64,000 nt of DNA. Origin: Rhynchopus euleeides (taxonomy: Eukaryota > Euglenozoa > Diplonemea > Diplonemida > Diplonemidae). This document shows positions 11,539 through 21,883 of the stretch, one piece after another (positions within the stretch are counted from its first letter, which is position 1; the number at the start of each line of letters is the position of its first letter). The notes below the pieces were generated by a model. That model saw only the letters and a program-made list of their open reading frames with translations, was not told the origin of the DNA and made no database searches. The translations under genes and the position numbers were made by a program. Location of the stretch: contig OY723267.1 of NCBI GenBank assembly GCA_963210315.1, positions 1,984,001-2,048,000 on the forward strand. The letters are read 5' to 3'.

Positions 11539-13566
11539 ATGGTGATGCGGGCACCCCTGTGGCGTGCTGTGCTGGCTGCTGGAGCAGCGGCTGCCCTTGT
11601 GGGGGCTGAGGTGCAGGGTGACAAGGCGCGGCCCGACTGGGACTACGACTACGACATTGTGGAAGGGGATGTGCAGGTGGAGCGGGGTCGTGACGGGAAG
11701 AGTCTCGGGGCGACACCGCTGACCAGGATGACACAGCTGTTCCCTGTGGGGCGGCCTGTGAACTACTACATCGCGTCCCCGATCAGCAGCAACGACAACC
11801 GGGTGTCTGCGGCAGTGCGTGACTGGGAGTCGAAGACGTGCATCCGGTTCAACAAGTGCAGGTCGGAGGGGTCGTGCCCGCGCCCGTACATCCGCTTCAC
11901 CCAGGGGGGCGGGTGCAGCTCCCCGATCGGGCGTCGCGGGAACGGCGTCAACTCGGTGTCGATTGCGCGTGGGGGCGGTGTCGGGGCGACGATTCATGAG
12001 ATAGATTAGTCAGGCAAACCGTGACATAGCTTGCAAGGCACCTGAGCTCATCCCGCTACGCGACGAGGCAGTGTCGTTGCTAGTCCGACTCAGGGGGTCG
12101 GGGGCGGAGGTCTCGCTACGGCATGTACTGAGACACTACAACAAGCAAGCCGACAGGCTGGCGAACAAGGCGGTCGAGGAGCTCGATATTGGGCAGAGCC
12201 GCGTGACATTGGGGAAGGGGGAGCCGGAGGCACCACGATAGCGGGTAGCTGTGTGGATGGCTGCGCCCTGGATAGGCCGCTCCATCCCAAACAAGTCGAA
12301 GGCCACAGCCTTGGACTGAGCCACGAACAGTCGCGCAAGGACCGTGACAGCTTCGTGCGCGTCGACCTGTCGCAGGTGCACCGTGGGATGGAGTTCAACT
12401 TCAACAAGAACAGCCGGACCGGGCGTGACATGGGGAAGTACGACTACGGTTCCATCATGCACTACGGGGCGTACGGGTTCGCCATCGGCCGCCGCCCTGT
12501 CATCACGGCACCGGCACCTATCGGGCAGCGCAACGGGCTGAGCCCGGTGGACGTGGCCACCATCCAGTTCATGTACAACGACTGTTCCACCACCTTCCGC
12601 CAGCCGAAGTGCCTTCCGTCGGTGGATACCCAGATCACGCACGTCCTGCAGCCGTCGCGTCGCTTTGAGGTCGACTTCAACGCGGTGTACGACCCTGCGC
12701 GCTCCATGCGTGTGTCGTACGGGCAGACGACTGCCAGCTCGGGGGTGCGGTTTGTGACACGCGACGGGACGACACTCCGCTACACGGGGTATGCTGAGAT
12801 GCACTTCACCCCGACGCGTGCCATGGCGGGGCAGACCTTCACCCTGAGCGCAACCTTCACAGGGTCGGACGGGTCGGCAGCAACGTGCTCGGTGCGCGTG
12901 CGTGTGGCGGGCAGTGGCGGCGGCCCCTCGCCCCCGTCCCCCCCGATGCGCACCCCCCAGCCGCCGACCCCGCCGTCGCCCCCCACTTGGAGGACGCCCA
13001 CCCCGCCCACCCGCCCGTCGCCCCCGACAGGTGGCGGTGCCTGCCGTGAGAGCAAGACCTTCGGGTTCAACGAGCTGGAGGACTTCATCGGTCTGGGGCA
13101 GCACGTGGCCTACACGGAGTACAACAAGCGGTGGGGCAAGGGCGCACTGATGATCCGGTTCTCGCACCGCACCGTCACAATCCCTGTCGGGTCGATGCAG
13201 CCTGCCCGGTTCAGCGTGTACACCCGTGTGGAGGACTCGAACGCGCAGGTGCGCTTCCGCCTCATCTCGTCCAGCGGTGCGATCGTTAACATGCTGCACG
13301 CCATTCGGGGCAACACCTACTTCAACACGTACGAGGGGCGGTCGTGGGGATCGTGGAACGGCGGCTCGAGCGTTGTGCGTCGGGCCACTTTCCAGAACAT
13401 CGTGGCTGCCTTCGACTGGTCGTCCCGCCAGTTCAGCATCACCGTGGACGGCAGCCGCGTTGGTGGGGCCAGCCTGCCCAGCGGGTACAACGACATTGTG
13501 CGTGTCGAGATGTACGTCGGGAACAAGGCACCGGTGTACGTTGACGGCATGCAGCTGCTGTGCTAA
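11539..13566 (+). pseudogene. Secreted astacin (M12A) metallopeptidase, split by an insertion
   Basis: A zinc endopeptidase of the astacin family. Left part 11539-12003: hydrophobic signal peptide, short propeptide, then the start of the catalytic domain (LFPVGRPVNYYI, SAAVRDWESKTCIRF). Right part 12301-13566: GHSLGLSHEQSRKDRD, Met-turn SIMHYGAY, a domain end with YNDCS, a Pro/Ser/Thr-rich linker, and an unassigned C-terminal domain of about 170 aa with the spacing of a lectin-like fold. The zinc signature HExxHxxGxxH is cut after HEI: 297 bp lie between ATA (12001-12003) and GGC (12301). The insert has in-frame stops and no GT-AG ends in a usable phase. Both flanking frames are intact, so the break looks recent. 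The alternative is an unconventional intron. Confidence 0.8.
12004..12300 (+). mobile_element. Retroelement 3' fragment encoding the end of an RNase H domain
   Basis: Within the astacin interruption, one frame (about 12010-12240) stays open and reads ELIPLRDEAVSLLVRLR and then LRHYNKQADRLANKAVEEL. The pattern H-x-x-R-x-x-N-x-x-A-D-x-L-A-N is the C-terminal signature of RNase HI in LINE-type retrotransposons and Gypsy/Copia-like polyproteins. The frame ends at TAG near 12240, then about 60 bp of unassigned DNA follow. No poly-A tail and no clear target duplication were found, so this is a fragment rather than a complete element. Confidence 0.65.
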
Positions 13567-15671
13567 TCCGCAGTCAGAATCTAGTACTTTAGATGATGTG
13601 GTGGTGTCATCAAATGGTGCCCAGTTTGCTCTTCAACACAACCTTCAATAGATGCCAGCGTGCAGAGCCATCGGTCGTGCGCTTCGGTGCCACAGACCCA
13701 TGTGTACCTAGAGCAAGCATGCTGCTAACAGTCTGCTTGCATGGGGCACTGTGTCATGTGATTCAGCACTGCTGCACGTATCGCTGGACTGCGCCGGTCC
13801 ACTTTGAATCACACAATCAACCACCTCGCATGAGCTGCAGGGCCCGTGCAACACGGTGCATGCCCTGCAGTGGTGGACCTTGTGGCTTTTGCAATGAGAC
13901 GGAATGCTCTGCTTTCTAAGCTATATGCACTCTTCACGCCCCCCCCCCCCCCCTGTGCAGCGCCCACCTCATGCACAGCACCCCTGTATCTCGGTGGATC
14001 ACAGTAAGACGAACAACAACAGTGCCACCCGAAGAAGGAATCTTCGATCCCAACACAGGTGCGTGTCTGTGTGTGCAAACTTAATTCAATCAAACTGCGT
14101 CCGGGATTTAGGCCCTGGACTGCTGCAGCACAACCCCTCAACTCCCCCCCCCCGCCAACAGATATGATGCGGCACTATCAAAGCAGAGAGGGACCAGCTC
14201 TTTCTTATTCTCTTTTCATCCCCAGCATGTGGTTTGCCTTTTTCCACTCCGTTCCCAACTAATATTTCCCGTTGTGGCACACGACACGCGGTGTGCGTGC
14301 GGGACGTTGTGGATTTACCCCCTCTCTTCAGCTGCTGATATGTTGAATACCCGAGGAACCGCTTCTGGATGGTCACACAACCAACAAGGCGGACAGCACA
14401 TCTGGTAAGATTCTACGATCGGCCTTGCTGTGAAGGGCAGCTTCTTGAACACCCGTTTGCACGGCACGTATGCCTTTCGGTAGGCATGTTCGTGACACAC
14501 TGCAGAATGTTGTAGCCACCGGTTGTTTCTGTGGGGGGCACCAGCCCGCCACTCTCAGTTCGACTGTTATATTGTGCGTATGCTGCCTGCCAGTTTGGCA
14601 GGGCTTAGTTGCGGTCTTCCGGTAGCCAGACGGGAGACACCCGCACCCAACCCCTTGCCTTACGAACGGCCTGTACTTGCTTTTTTGGCCAGGGTTGCTA
14701 GGAGGGGGGGTGGCCATGGAGCCAAGCGGTGGTGTTGTTGGCCTGACAGCCACACCCCCCCCCTCTCTCCTCAAAAACCCACGCACTGTTTCATTCAGTT
14801 TTTCTCTTCCCTGTGCCCGGTGTGATTCAGAGAATGCAGGGCATCGGCATACAGTATCAGCGCTGGGGCAGGTGTGCCCATCCCACCCCGCCTCCCACCT
14901 CTTTTCCTCCCCTCCAGGTTTATGCAGCATTTTTTGTCTGGTTGTGATGTCTGTCGCCTCCCGACTGCGATTCACTTTGCCCTCCCTGCCAGCTTCCCCC
15001 TTCAAACCCACCCTGCTGGCGATGCTGGTGGTGGTGATGCTCCTGGCCTGAGTGCCCTCCGCTTTGCGCGACACCAGCTCCCACATACTTCTCTTGTGGG
15101 CGGTGCATTCCCAGTCCCACGACAGGGTCCCACCTCTCGGCACAAGGTATGGCTTGTCCGCTCTCTGGAGTGCAATGAGCGCAATGTCCCCGCCTGTCCC
15201 TTGGCAGCACAGTGAACCCCGTCTGCCCCTCCAGGCCCCTCCACCTGCAGCATTGTCTTCCTGTCGGTGAGGAGCAAGTGCAGCAGCACCTCTCTCGTCA
15301 CACCCCGACGCACAGAATTTCCGAGGGTGATCCCTTCGGAATGTGCGCATCCCGCCCAACCCTGCACGGCTTCAGCTCGACGAACTCCATTTCAGGAAAT
15401 TTGTCTTGATACGACAGGACTGTCGTGTCGGTCGATTGCTTTCTCGGCTGCCCTTTCTCGGTTGTTCACTCACGTCTTATCCCCTTCCGATCAGTTCGGA
15501 TTACACCCGCCACACCTGCAGGGACACCCTTGACGGCATCAGGGGCGTGGGTTGGCGGACGGGCTTCATTTCCACCGTTTTTGCGGCTTTTCAGCCCGGA
15601 GGGCGTGAACAGCCCCCGCCAGCCAGACACCACCTCCCCTCGCAGGCCCAGGCCTGAGGTGTGCCGCAGCC
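13567..15671. other. Gene-less interval
   Basis: No supported gene. A 328-codon minus-strand frame (14373-15359) exists but has no family resemblance and is rejected. The interval holds a C15-type run near 13940 and a pyrimidine-rich stretch leading to CTCGCAG just before the coiled-coil gene start. Confidence 0.5.
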
Positions 15672-16934
15672 ATGTCCGATGCTGGCGAGAACCCCTTCAA
15701 GAAGATGATGCGCAAGTCCCCCAGCCCGGTGGGGCAGCCGCCGAGCGCCTCCCCCTCGACGCAGCAGGCCACGCGCGCCGCCACCCCGCTCCCCGAGACA
15801 CCTGGCGTGTCGGGGAACCTGAAGGCCTCCTTCGAGCGGGCTCCCAGGAGCCCTGCAGGGTCACCACCGGTGTCACGCAAGTCATCTATCAACATGGTGA
15901 AGACGCCCCTCACGGCTGGACGCCTCCCGAGCAACGCGGGGCAGACCCCAAAGGGGGATGCCGACCTCGAGCAGACCATGCGCAGCATGGCTGAGAGCAT
16001 CAGTGCCGTGTCCAACCCGGGGGCGGCTGACGCCGCCCCGGCGCGCTCCGTCGTGTCAGGCAGCACGGCGGGTGACGAACACCGCACATCAACCCCTGTT
16101 GGGGATGACACCACGAGCCAGTCCCCAGGCGTGACATTCGATGAGCCTCAGGCGGATCCGGCGCCGGTGTCTGTGGCGCTGTCGCCGGAGGATCGTCTGG
16201 TGGAGCTGGAGTCCCTGCTGGCGACGCGGGAAAGGGAGCTGCATCTGTCGCGGGAGCAGGTGAACAGCTTGCAGAGGCTTGCCGCAAATTCATCCCACGA
16301 TGCGAAGATCAAGATGCTGAGCGATGAGCGGGCGAAGCTGGCGGCGCGTGTGAAGGAGGTGGAGACGAAGCTGACGAAGGAGGTCGAGAAGTGGAAGAAG
16401 GAGGCAAAGGCGCGCGAGAAGGAGGTTGCCGAGCTGAAGTCGCGTGAGAAGGATCGGAGGTCGCGCGAGCAGGTGGAGTCGCGGAAGAGCATGTCCCGTG
16501 CGGAGGCTGAGGCGCTCGCCGTCAGCCAGGTTGCCATTCAGGAGCTCAACACGAAACACTCCGCCATGCAGAAGGCAATGGCGGAGAAGGATGCCGAAGT
16601 TGTTTCCCTTCAGAAGCAGCTGAAACGTGCGCACGACGCCATCGAGCACGGCGCCACTGTGGGGTACAACAACGAGGTGAAGCTTCACCAGGCACGGTCA
16701 GCCCTGCACGCCATCATGTCTGAGGTTTCCCTCGCCGCATCCCCTGCAAGGGAGAGGCAGCCGCAGACACCTTCTTCCGACTCTCCCATGCCCCAGGTGC
16801 AGCAGGTGCCGCAGCATCTGCAGCAGGTGCACCACGGGCACAGCCCAACCCCGCATGCATCCGCTGCCTCACCTCCGCGTTATGTATTCAACTACTCGCT
16901 GCGCGGGGAGAGCGCTTCGCCGCACCACCGGTGA
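15672..16934 (+). CDS. Ser/Pro-rich protein with central coiled coil
   Basis: 420 aa, family not recognised. Residues 1-165 are Ser/Pro/Thr-rich and probably disordered, with several SP/TP sites. Residues about 175-345 form a long Lys/Glu/Arg-rich heptad region (KEVETKLTKEVEKWKKEAK) typical of a coiled coil. The tail is Gln/His/Pro-rich, and ends SPHHR. This arrangement suggests a cytoskeletal or scaffold protein, which is inference. The start is the first ATG after a CTCGCAG acceptor-like site. No intron is seen. A dispersed flank motif follows 60 bp after the stop. Confidence 0.75.
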   Translation: MSDAGENPFKKMMRKSPSPVGQPPSASPSTQQATRAATPLPETPGVSGNLKASFERAPRSPAGSPPVSRKSSINMVKTPLTAGRLPSNAGQTPKGDADLEQTMRSMAESISAVSNPGAADAAPARSVVSGSTAGDEHRTSTPVGDDTTSQSPGVTFDEPQADPAPVSVALSPEDRLVELESLLATRERELHLSREQVNSLQRLAANSSHDAKIKMLSDERAKLAARVKEVETKLTKEVEKWKKEAKAREKEVAELKSREKDRRSREQVESRKSMSRAEAEALAVSQVAIQELNTKHSAMQKAMAEKDAEVVSLQKQLKRAHDAIEHGATVGYNNEVKLHQARSALHAIMSEVSLAASPARERQPQTPSSDSPMPQVQQVPQHLQQVHHGHSPTPHASAASPPRYVFNYSLRGESASPHHR

Positions 16935-18770
16935 AAACCCTCTTCCTAAGCTTCAGGTCACTGGTGGTGTGTGCGTGGGTCAGTGGGCATAGCGTATCAC
17001 ATCAAGAGCAGCAGGTGATCCGTGTGATTTGCACCACGATGAAAAGGTGGCAATGGAGTGGCGATATCGTAGTTCGCTCGCTGCGACCTGTGCTGTGTCA
17101 ACAAAGGCTGGAAGTGGCTGTCTTGCATCTGATGGGGGTTGCACTGATGGATGTTGTGGGGGGAGGGGGTGGGGGGGTGGGGTGTTCCGTTTCACGATAT
17201 CAAGTTCCTAAGAATCCTGTTGTGAGACAATATCGGTGGCAGCTGGTTTGGGGGGGGGGGGTGGGTGGGTGGTGGCAAACACAGCCCAGCTTGCCTTGTT
17301 GCTTTGTTGCCATGGCTAGGGCTGTGCGTACAGACACCCAACCTTCATCAGGTAAAAATGGAGGGAGCCTTGTGGGGTTTAGCCACCCGGGGTGTGGCCC
17401 ACACGCAAAACGTTATTTCCGATATCACAGACGCCGTCGTTTGAAAGGATATTGTGACTAGTTACGAGCGACGAGGCGTGAGCGAAGTCGCAAAGTAACG
17501 AAGGAAGTCGTACAACTGAGCCTTTTGGATTTAGCACCTTCATGTCACTTCACAGGGCTTCAACACAGCCTTGGGACACCACATTGCGCGCTCGACAAAG
17601 AAAGTTGGTCCAGGGCTGGTACTAACAGTTGCTGGACAGGGTGCTGACCCAGAAAGCCGACGAAGTACGGCTTATATTTTCTCTCGATCTTGTGTCCACA
17701 CACACACACACCCTCGCCCTGTTTCGCCATCCCATTTTAGGAATTTGTTGTATTCGCACCCCTTGGTGCCCCCCCTGTCCACCAGCCTCTCTTTGTTCTG
17801 TACTGTCTTGTTTTTTTTAGGCGGATGTATTTATCTGAGGCAAGCGGGCTGTACCTTTTGTACACCTTGTAATGACACACCCCTTGTCGTCCCCCCGTGA
17901 CAGCCCCACACGCCCTTGCCTCATGCCGTGCCCGTGATGTATCGTGTTCTCTTGTCCTGCCAGGCTGCAAAGATCTGGCCTGTGGTCGGCGGGCCAGGGT
18001 CGGGGCCTTGTCCGGTTCCAACCAACAAATGTTTTGTCGGGCTGCAATGCGCTGCCCTGGGATCGCCAGCTCCAAATAGCTCAGGGCAGGTCCGCTATGT
18101 GTCTTCTTGACAGTTCAACGAAGCCAACTGGGGACGCTTTCTATGCCATGAGCTGGATCTTGAGACCTCCACCACTCCATCAGGCTGGGAGGCCGTGTGC
18201 ACAGTGGGGTCTGCATTCCAGCGAATTCCTGCGACGTGGCAGTCGTTGGTTTTGTCGTCTCGTTTTGCTGCCACTTCAGAAGCCCATCAGAGGCACAGAT
18301 GGCTCTCCCATCAGCTCTGAGCGACGAAGCGCTGCGAAGAGTCGCAAACACGTTGAAGGAACTCGGACAAAATCACATCTGTGTGATTCCGTTTTGAGAT
18401 CATATATCCCGCATAAGCGGTACTAGTAGATTTTTTTTGCCAGTTCTAGTTCCGGTTCTGTGACTGAGTGCAGTCCCTTTCTTTGGATGCATTGCTATGC
18501 GTGCCCCAGCACTGCGGCCCGAACAGATTTCATGCGCTGCCGAGGGATTAGCGGATGGGGTGGTGATGTGTTTAGACCCCCCGCCCCCTCCCCCCCTTAC
18601 CCACAAGAGGCTCCTCAGACAGACCCACGGTGTGTGGGTGTGCTATATATATAACCACCCCCCGAGGGAGGTGCGTGGGCCGGTGGCAACGTTACCAGCC
18701 CCCCTACGCCCGGGCGGCAGTTTCACTGCCGCGTGGGGTCTCCTATCCAGATCTGAGAACCCCCCCCCCC
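16935..18770. other. Gene-less interval
   Basis: No gene seen. Holds a flank-motif copy at 16994, G-runs near 17160 and 17255, a short TATATATA stretch near 18650, and two copies of a GAGCGACGARGCG motif (near 17466 and 18319). It ends in an 11-base C-run that borders the first inverted-repeat element. Confidence 0.55.
16994..17011 (+). repeat. Dispersed flank motif, GTATCACATCAAGAGCAG
   Basis: Copy located 60 bp after the stop of the coiled-coil gene; it is followed by a GCACCACGATGAAAAGGTGG block partly shared with 51540. Confidence 0.45.
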
Positions 18771-18772
18771 TA

Positions 18773-19315
18773 GGGCTAAGTTGGCATGATACGCGTTTCA
18801 GAGCACATTTTTGGCGGGGGCGATACGTGATACGTATCCGATACGGCAACGGCGCTGATACGGCAGGCGTGCCCCGTGCCCCTTTCTAGACACGTATCCG
18901 ATACGGCGTCCGGATAAGGTGTTCAGTGATCTCGTTGGTTCAGTCCGATATCTTGGTAGGGCAGGCCTGACCCACTTGCCCTACCAGAATATTTCTGATC
19001 TGCCCCCGCCCCCTGGGCCCCACTGGGGCCCAGTGAGCAGGGCTATTCCGGACTATTGACCCAATGACCCACCGAATTTGGTCAGGTGCTTGACATGTCA
19101 TGGACGATATGTCAGCCTGAGAACATACATTCACTACCGTGGCCTCCGGCGGCTGGGGGGCTCCGCCCCCCAGACCTCCCGAAAGGCGATCTGCTGGCTC
19201 CTGGGTATGAGGACCGAAAACACTGACCCCATACAGTGATACGCGAGACGCGAATCGTGATACGTGATACGTATCTGATACGCGATACGTATCACGTATC
19301 ACGCCAACTTAGCCC
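18773..19315. mobile_element. TA-flanked inverted-repeat element (MITE-like), 543 bp
   Basis: Ends are inverted: left GGGCTAAGTTGGCATGATAC and right, read in reverse, GGGCTAAGTTGGCGTGATAC. TA lies at both edges (18771-18772 and 19316-19317). Subterminal DNA is packed with GATACG/CGTATC words in both orientations, as in foldback elements. No transposase frame is present. One copy of the palindromic cassette lies inside at 19128-19180. The right TA is shared with the next element. Confidence 0.75.
19128..19180 (+). repeat. Palindromic GC cassette, copy 1
   Basis: Core is TTCACTACCGTGGCCTCC, then GGCGGCTGGGGGGC, TCC, GCCCCCCAGACC. The CTGGGGGGC/GCCCCCCAG arms form a 9-bp stem with a 3-base loop. 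Located in the 543-bp TA element. Confidence 0.85.
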
Positions 19316-19317
19316 TA

Positions 19318-20473
19318 GGGGGGGGTCACTGGGGGGGACAAACCCCAAAATTCCACTTTCCCTCGGAGGGCATTTTTGGGTCAAAAAAATATGAAAAACC
19401 GGTCCAGAATGTGTCGGAACCCGGATATACCCCCACTACAACATGATCTGTGGCCTTGTTACCCTCTCAGACCCCATCCTAATTTTCCGTCCCAGAACTT
19501 GTACCTAGCCCACCCCCCGTGAGCAAGGTCTCATCGCGATCAACATGCAATGGGCCAAGAATAGCTCTGTTTCACCCTTCAAAGCTGCCGAGAAGTTCCT
19601 GTGGAGTCGATCGGAACAGCGGTGCAAGCCCTGATGTGAGATGGCGGCGCCGCAGGTCGCAGATCTCGCACAGGAAGGTACGTACCGGTTGTTGTACCGG
19701 AAGCACACCGTGGTGAAGGTGCAGAGTGGCCCGGTTGCCGTGTACGAACACGTACCCCACTGCAGCGCTCGTACTCTCGTGCTGACGCGAGCCGAGGTCG
19801 GTGTGGATCGACCTCAAACAGGTGTGGAGCACGACTGGCTGGGGGGTCTCCTCTCATCAATGGTAGTACAGCTGATCAGCCGCTTTCGAGGTGTACAGCC
19901 TCAACGGTGACTGCACTCGCACAGCTCAACACAAGCGGAATAGTGAATGAAACTGAGAGGGGAAATTCTCCTGACCCTCGGCAGAGGATGTGTGCGCATT
20001 TGTGAAGCGACCGCGTCCCCAAACAACTGCTCAGGAAGCGTTCCCGGAAATACCGAGCCCACAAACAGGGCGAGACCCGCAGCTTCCTGGGAAGGAAACG
20101 GAGTGCTGAATTGATGGATCTCGCCGAGGAGAGCGGGCTCCACCAGTATGAATTCACCATCCTTGAGCTCCAGAAGAACCTCCTGGGCGATATGCATGCG
20201 GAACTGGATACAATGCCTCTTCCCAGTGGTTGTGGTCAAAAATGACGAAGCTACGCTACTTCCCTGAGGTACAAGTTCTGGTACAAAAATTAAAATGGGC
20301 GAAAAATGCCTTCCTGGGTGTCAGAAACCACCGAAATGGGCCTAAAACCTGTTTTCCACCACATATCGGCCAACAGATACCCAAAAAGAGGCTCTCCGGG
20401 GGTAGGAATGGGGGTGTTGGAAAAATTGCCGTTTGTCTACCACTTTTCCTTAACAGTGACCCCCCCCCCCCCC
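19318..20473. mobile_element. TA-flanked inverted-repeat element, 1,156 bp
   Basis: Outer ends are a G-run followed by TCACTG on the left, and the complement CAGTGA followed by a C-run on the right, with TA at both edges (19316-19317, 20474-20475). An inner inverted repeat, CCAGAACTTGTACCT, is perfect over 15 bp (19491-19505 and 20267-20281). The interior, read on the minus strand, has stretches that look like decayed coding sequence (about 19510-20240), with stops and frameshifts. I do not recognise the protein. Its length and geometry match the element at 56285-57438. Confidence 0.7.
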
Positions 20474-20490
20474 TACCCCCCCCCCCCCAG

Positions 20491-21602
20491 CAGGGCTGTA
20501 AATAAGGTTTGGGGGTCAGGAGTCGGGAGTCGGGAGTCGGTTATTTACAGTCACCTAAGGTACCTGGGGTGGGGGGCTGGGGGGGACGGGCGGTCTCAAA
20601 CCCTACTCAATCCTGCACGCATCCTGTAGTACGGCCACCTCTGCCGTGGAGAGTCCCATGGACCCTCCAGCAGTCGCCCACCATTCGGTCAGGGCGGACT
20701 GACTCGGCGCTTGCGGGGTCTTCCCGCGTGCGAGGTGGTCCGCGAAGAAGCACGCGACGCACAGCGCCATGTTGGCTGTCCCAGCCAACCCCCCACTTCG
20801 CCCGCAGCGCCCCACACGCTGCGAGCACCTCACTCACGGCAGCAGTATTTGGCTGCATAGCTCTCAGTATTTCCCGTGCATGCAGCGCATGCATCCACAA
20901 ATTTTGTGGATGCATCCACACACAGCCTGGAGCTCCGAAGCCCTGCATGCAGGCCTGCCTGCAGTGGATGAATGCCTGTATGCCAAATCGAAAATCCATT
21001 TTTTGACATTTTCGGGCATCCCTGGATGCCGTGGATGCATGCATGGATGCATCCACACCATCCACGGCCCCACTGAGAGCTATGTTGGCTGTGAGTCAAA
21101 CACTACTGCCTCTACCTGAGGCATGTTGTGTCGCAACAGTTGCGTCACATGTGTGACGCATCTGTGTGGAGTGTGTGTGGTTGTGCACGTGTGCGCTGCG
21201 GTATGCTCAACCGCCTGATGGGGGCGGAACACAACTCTTCTTGGGAGCTGCCAGGATCTGGCAAAAGGGGCGGGAAAGGGGCGCCGTATTCACAGCAGTG
21301 GTTTGGCAATGAACTCACCCCAGTTCAGAGACCGGTAATGAAGAAGATGACTGGGAGGCACACACCATGTCCCACCCAGCGGGACCCCCACACCCCCACC
21401 CACCCATCGGGACCCCCCCTCCTCGGGTGTTCCAAAAACCCTTTCTTTTGAATATTTGGAGTCTGTGCGGATCGCAGTGGGGTCATTTTGGCCATGGGGT
21501 GCCTAATACCGCACATTCCCTAAGGGAAGCAAGGCAACCCTCCCAATCCCAAAAAATCCGGCGCGAGTCGGGAGTCGGGAGTCGGCCTTATTTACACCCC
21601 TG
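20491..21602. mobile_element. hAT-like element with 8-bp target duplication
   Basis: Ends are CAGGGCTGTAAATAAGG and, inverted, CAGGGGTGTAAATAAGG. The 8-bp direct repeat CCCCCCAG flanks both sides (20483-20490, 21603-21610). CAGGG ends with an 8-bp duplication are the hAT signature. Tandem GGGAGTCGG repeats lie next to both ends in the same orientation. There is no intact transposase, so the copy is non-autonomous. A smaller element is nested inside. Confidence 0.85.
20856..21084. mobile_element. Nested foldback-type element, 229 bp
   Basis: Ends CATAGCTCTCAGT and ACTGAGAGCTATG are perfect 13-bp inverted repeats. TTGGCTG lies directly outside both ends as a 7-bp direct repeat. The interior is rich in the palindrome GTGGATGCATCCAC and in GCATGC words, so it should fold strongly. 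It sits inside the hAT-like element, hence is younger. Confidence 0.7.
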
Positions 21603-21883
21603 CCCCCCAGCAGCGACAACGGGGGGAGGGGGTGAAGGGCTGGGGTTCTTACACCCATCCCCCTCTCTACCTTACCATTCCTAACGCAGCAGCAATTGAC
21701 AGCGCTCACCCCCCTCCCCCCACCACCCTGCCTACGCCTGTGCGTCAATCTTTCATGCTGTGGTCGTGTGGCGACACACTAGATGTGATGCGCACAGTGC
21801 AAAAACCCCACACATGCTGCGGTGATTCTTCATGCCATCCACACTTCACAGGAGCCCCGCCGGTGGCGGGTGGTGTTGGTGCC

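Noticed and set aside
14373..15359. Minus-strand open frame of 328 codons
   Set aside because: No family resemblance or domain pattern, composition follows the pyrimidine-rich leader of the + strand gene, and it would be the only minus-strand gene in the window.
18640..18655. TATATATA stretch as a promoter TATA box
   Set aside because: No gene follows; the next feature is a transposable element.
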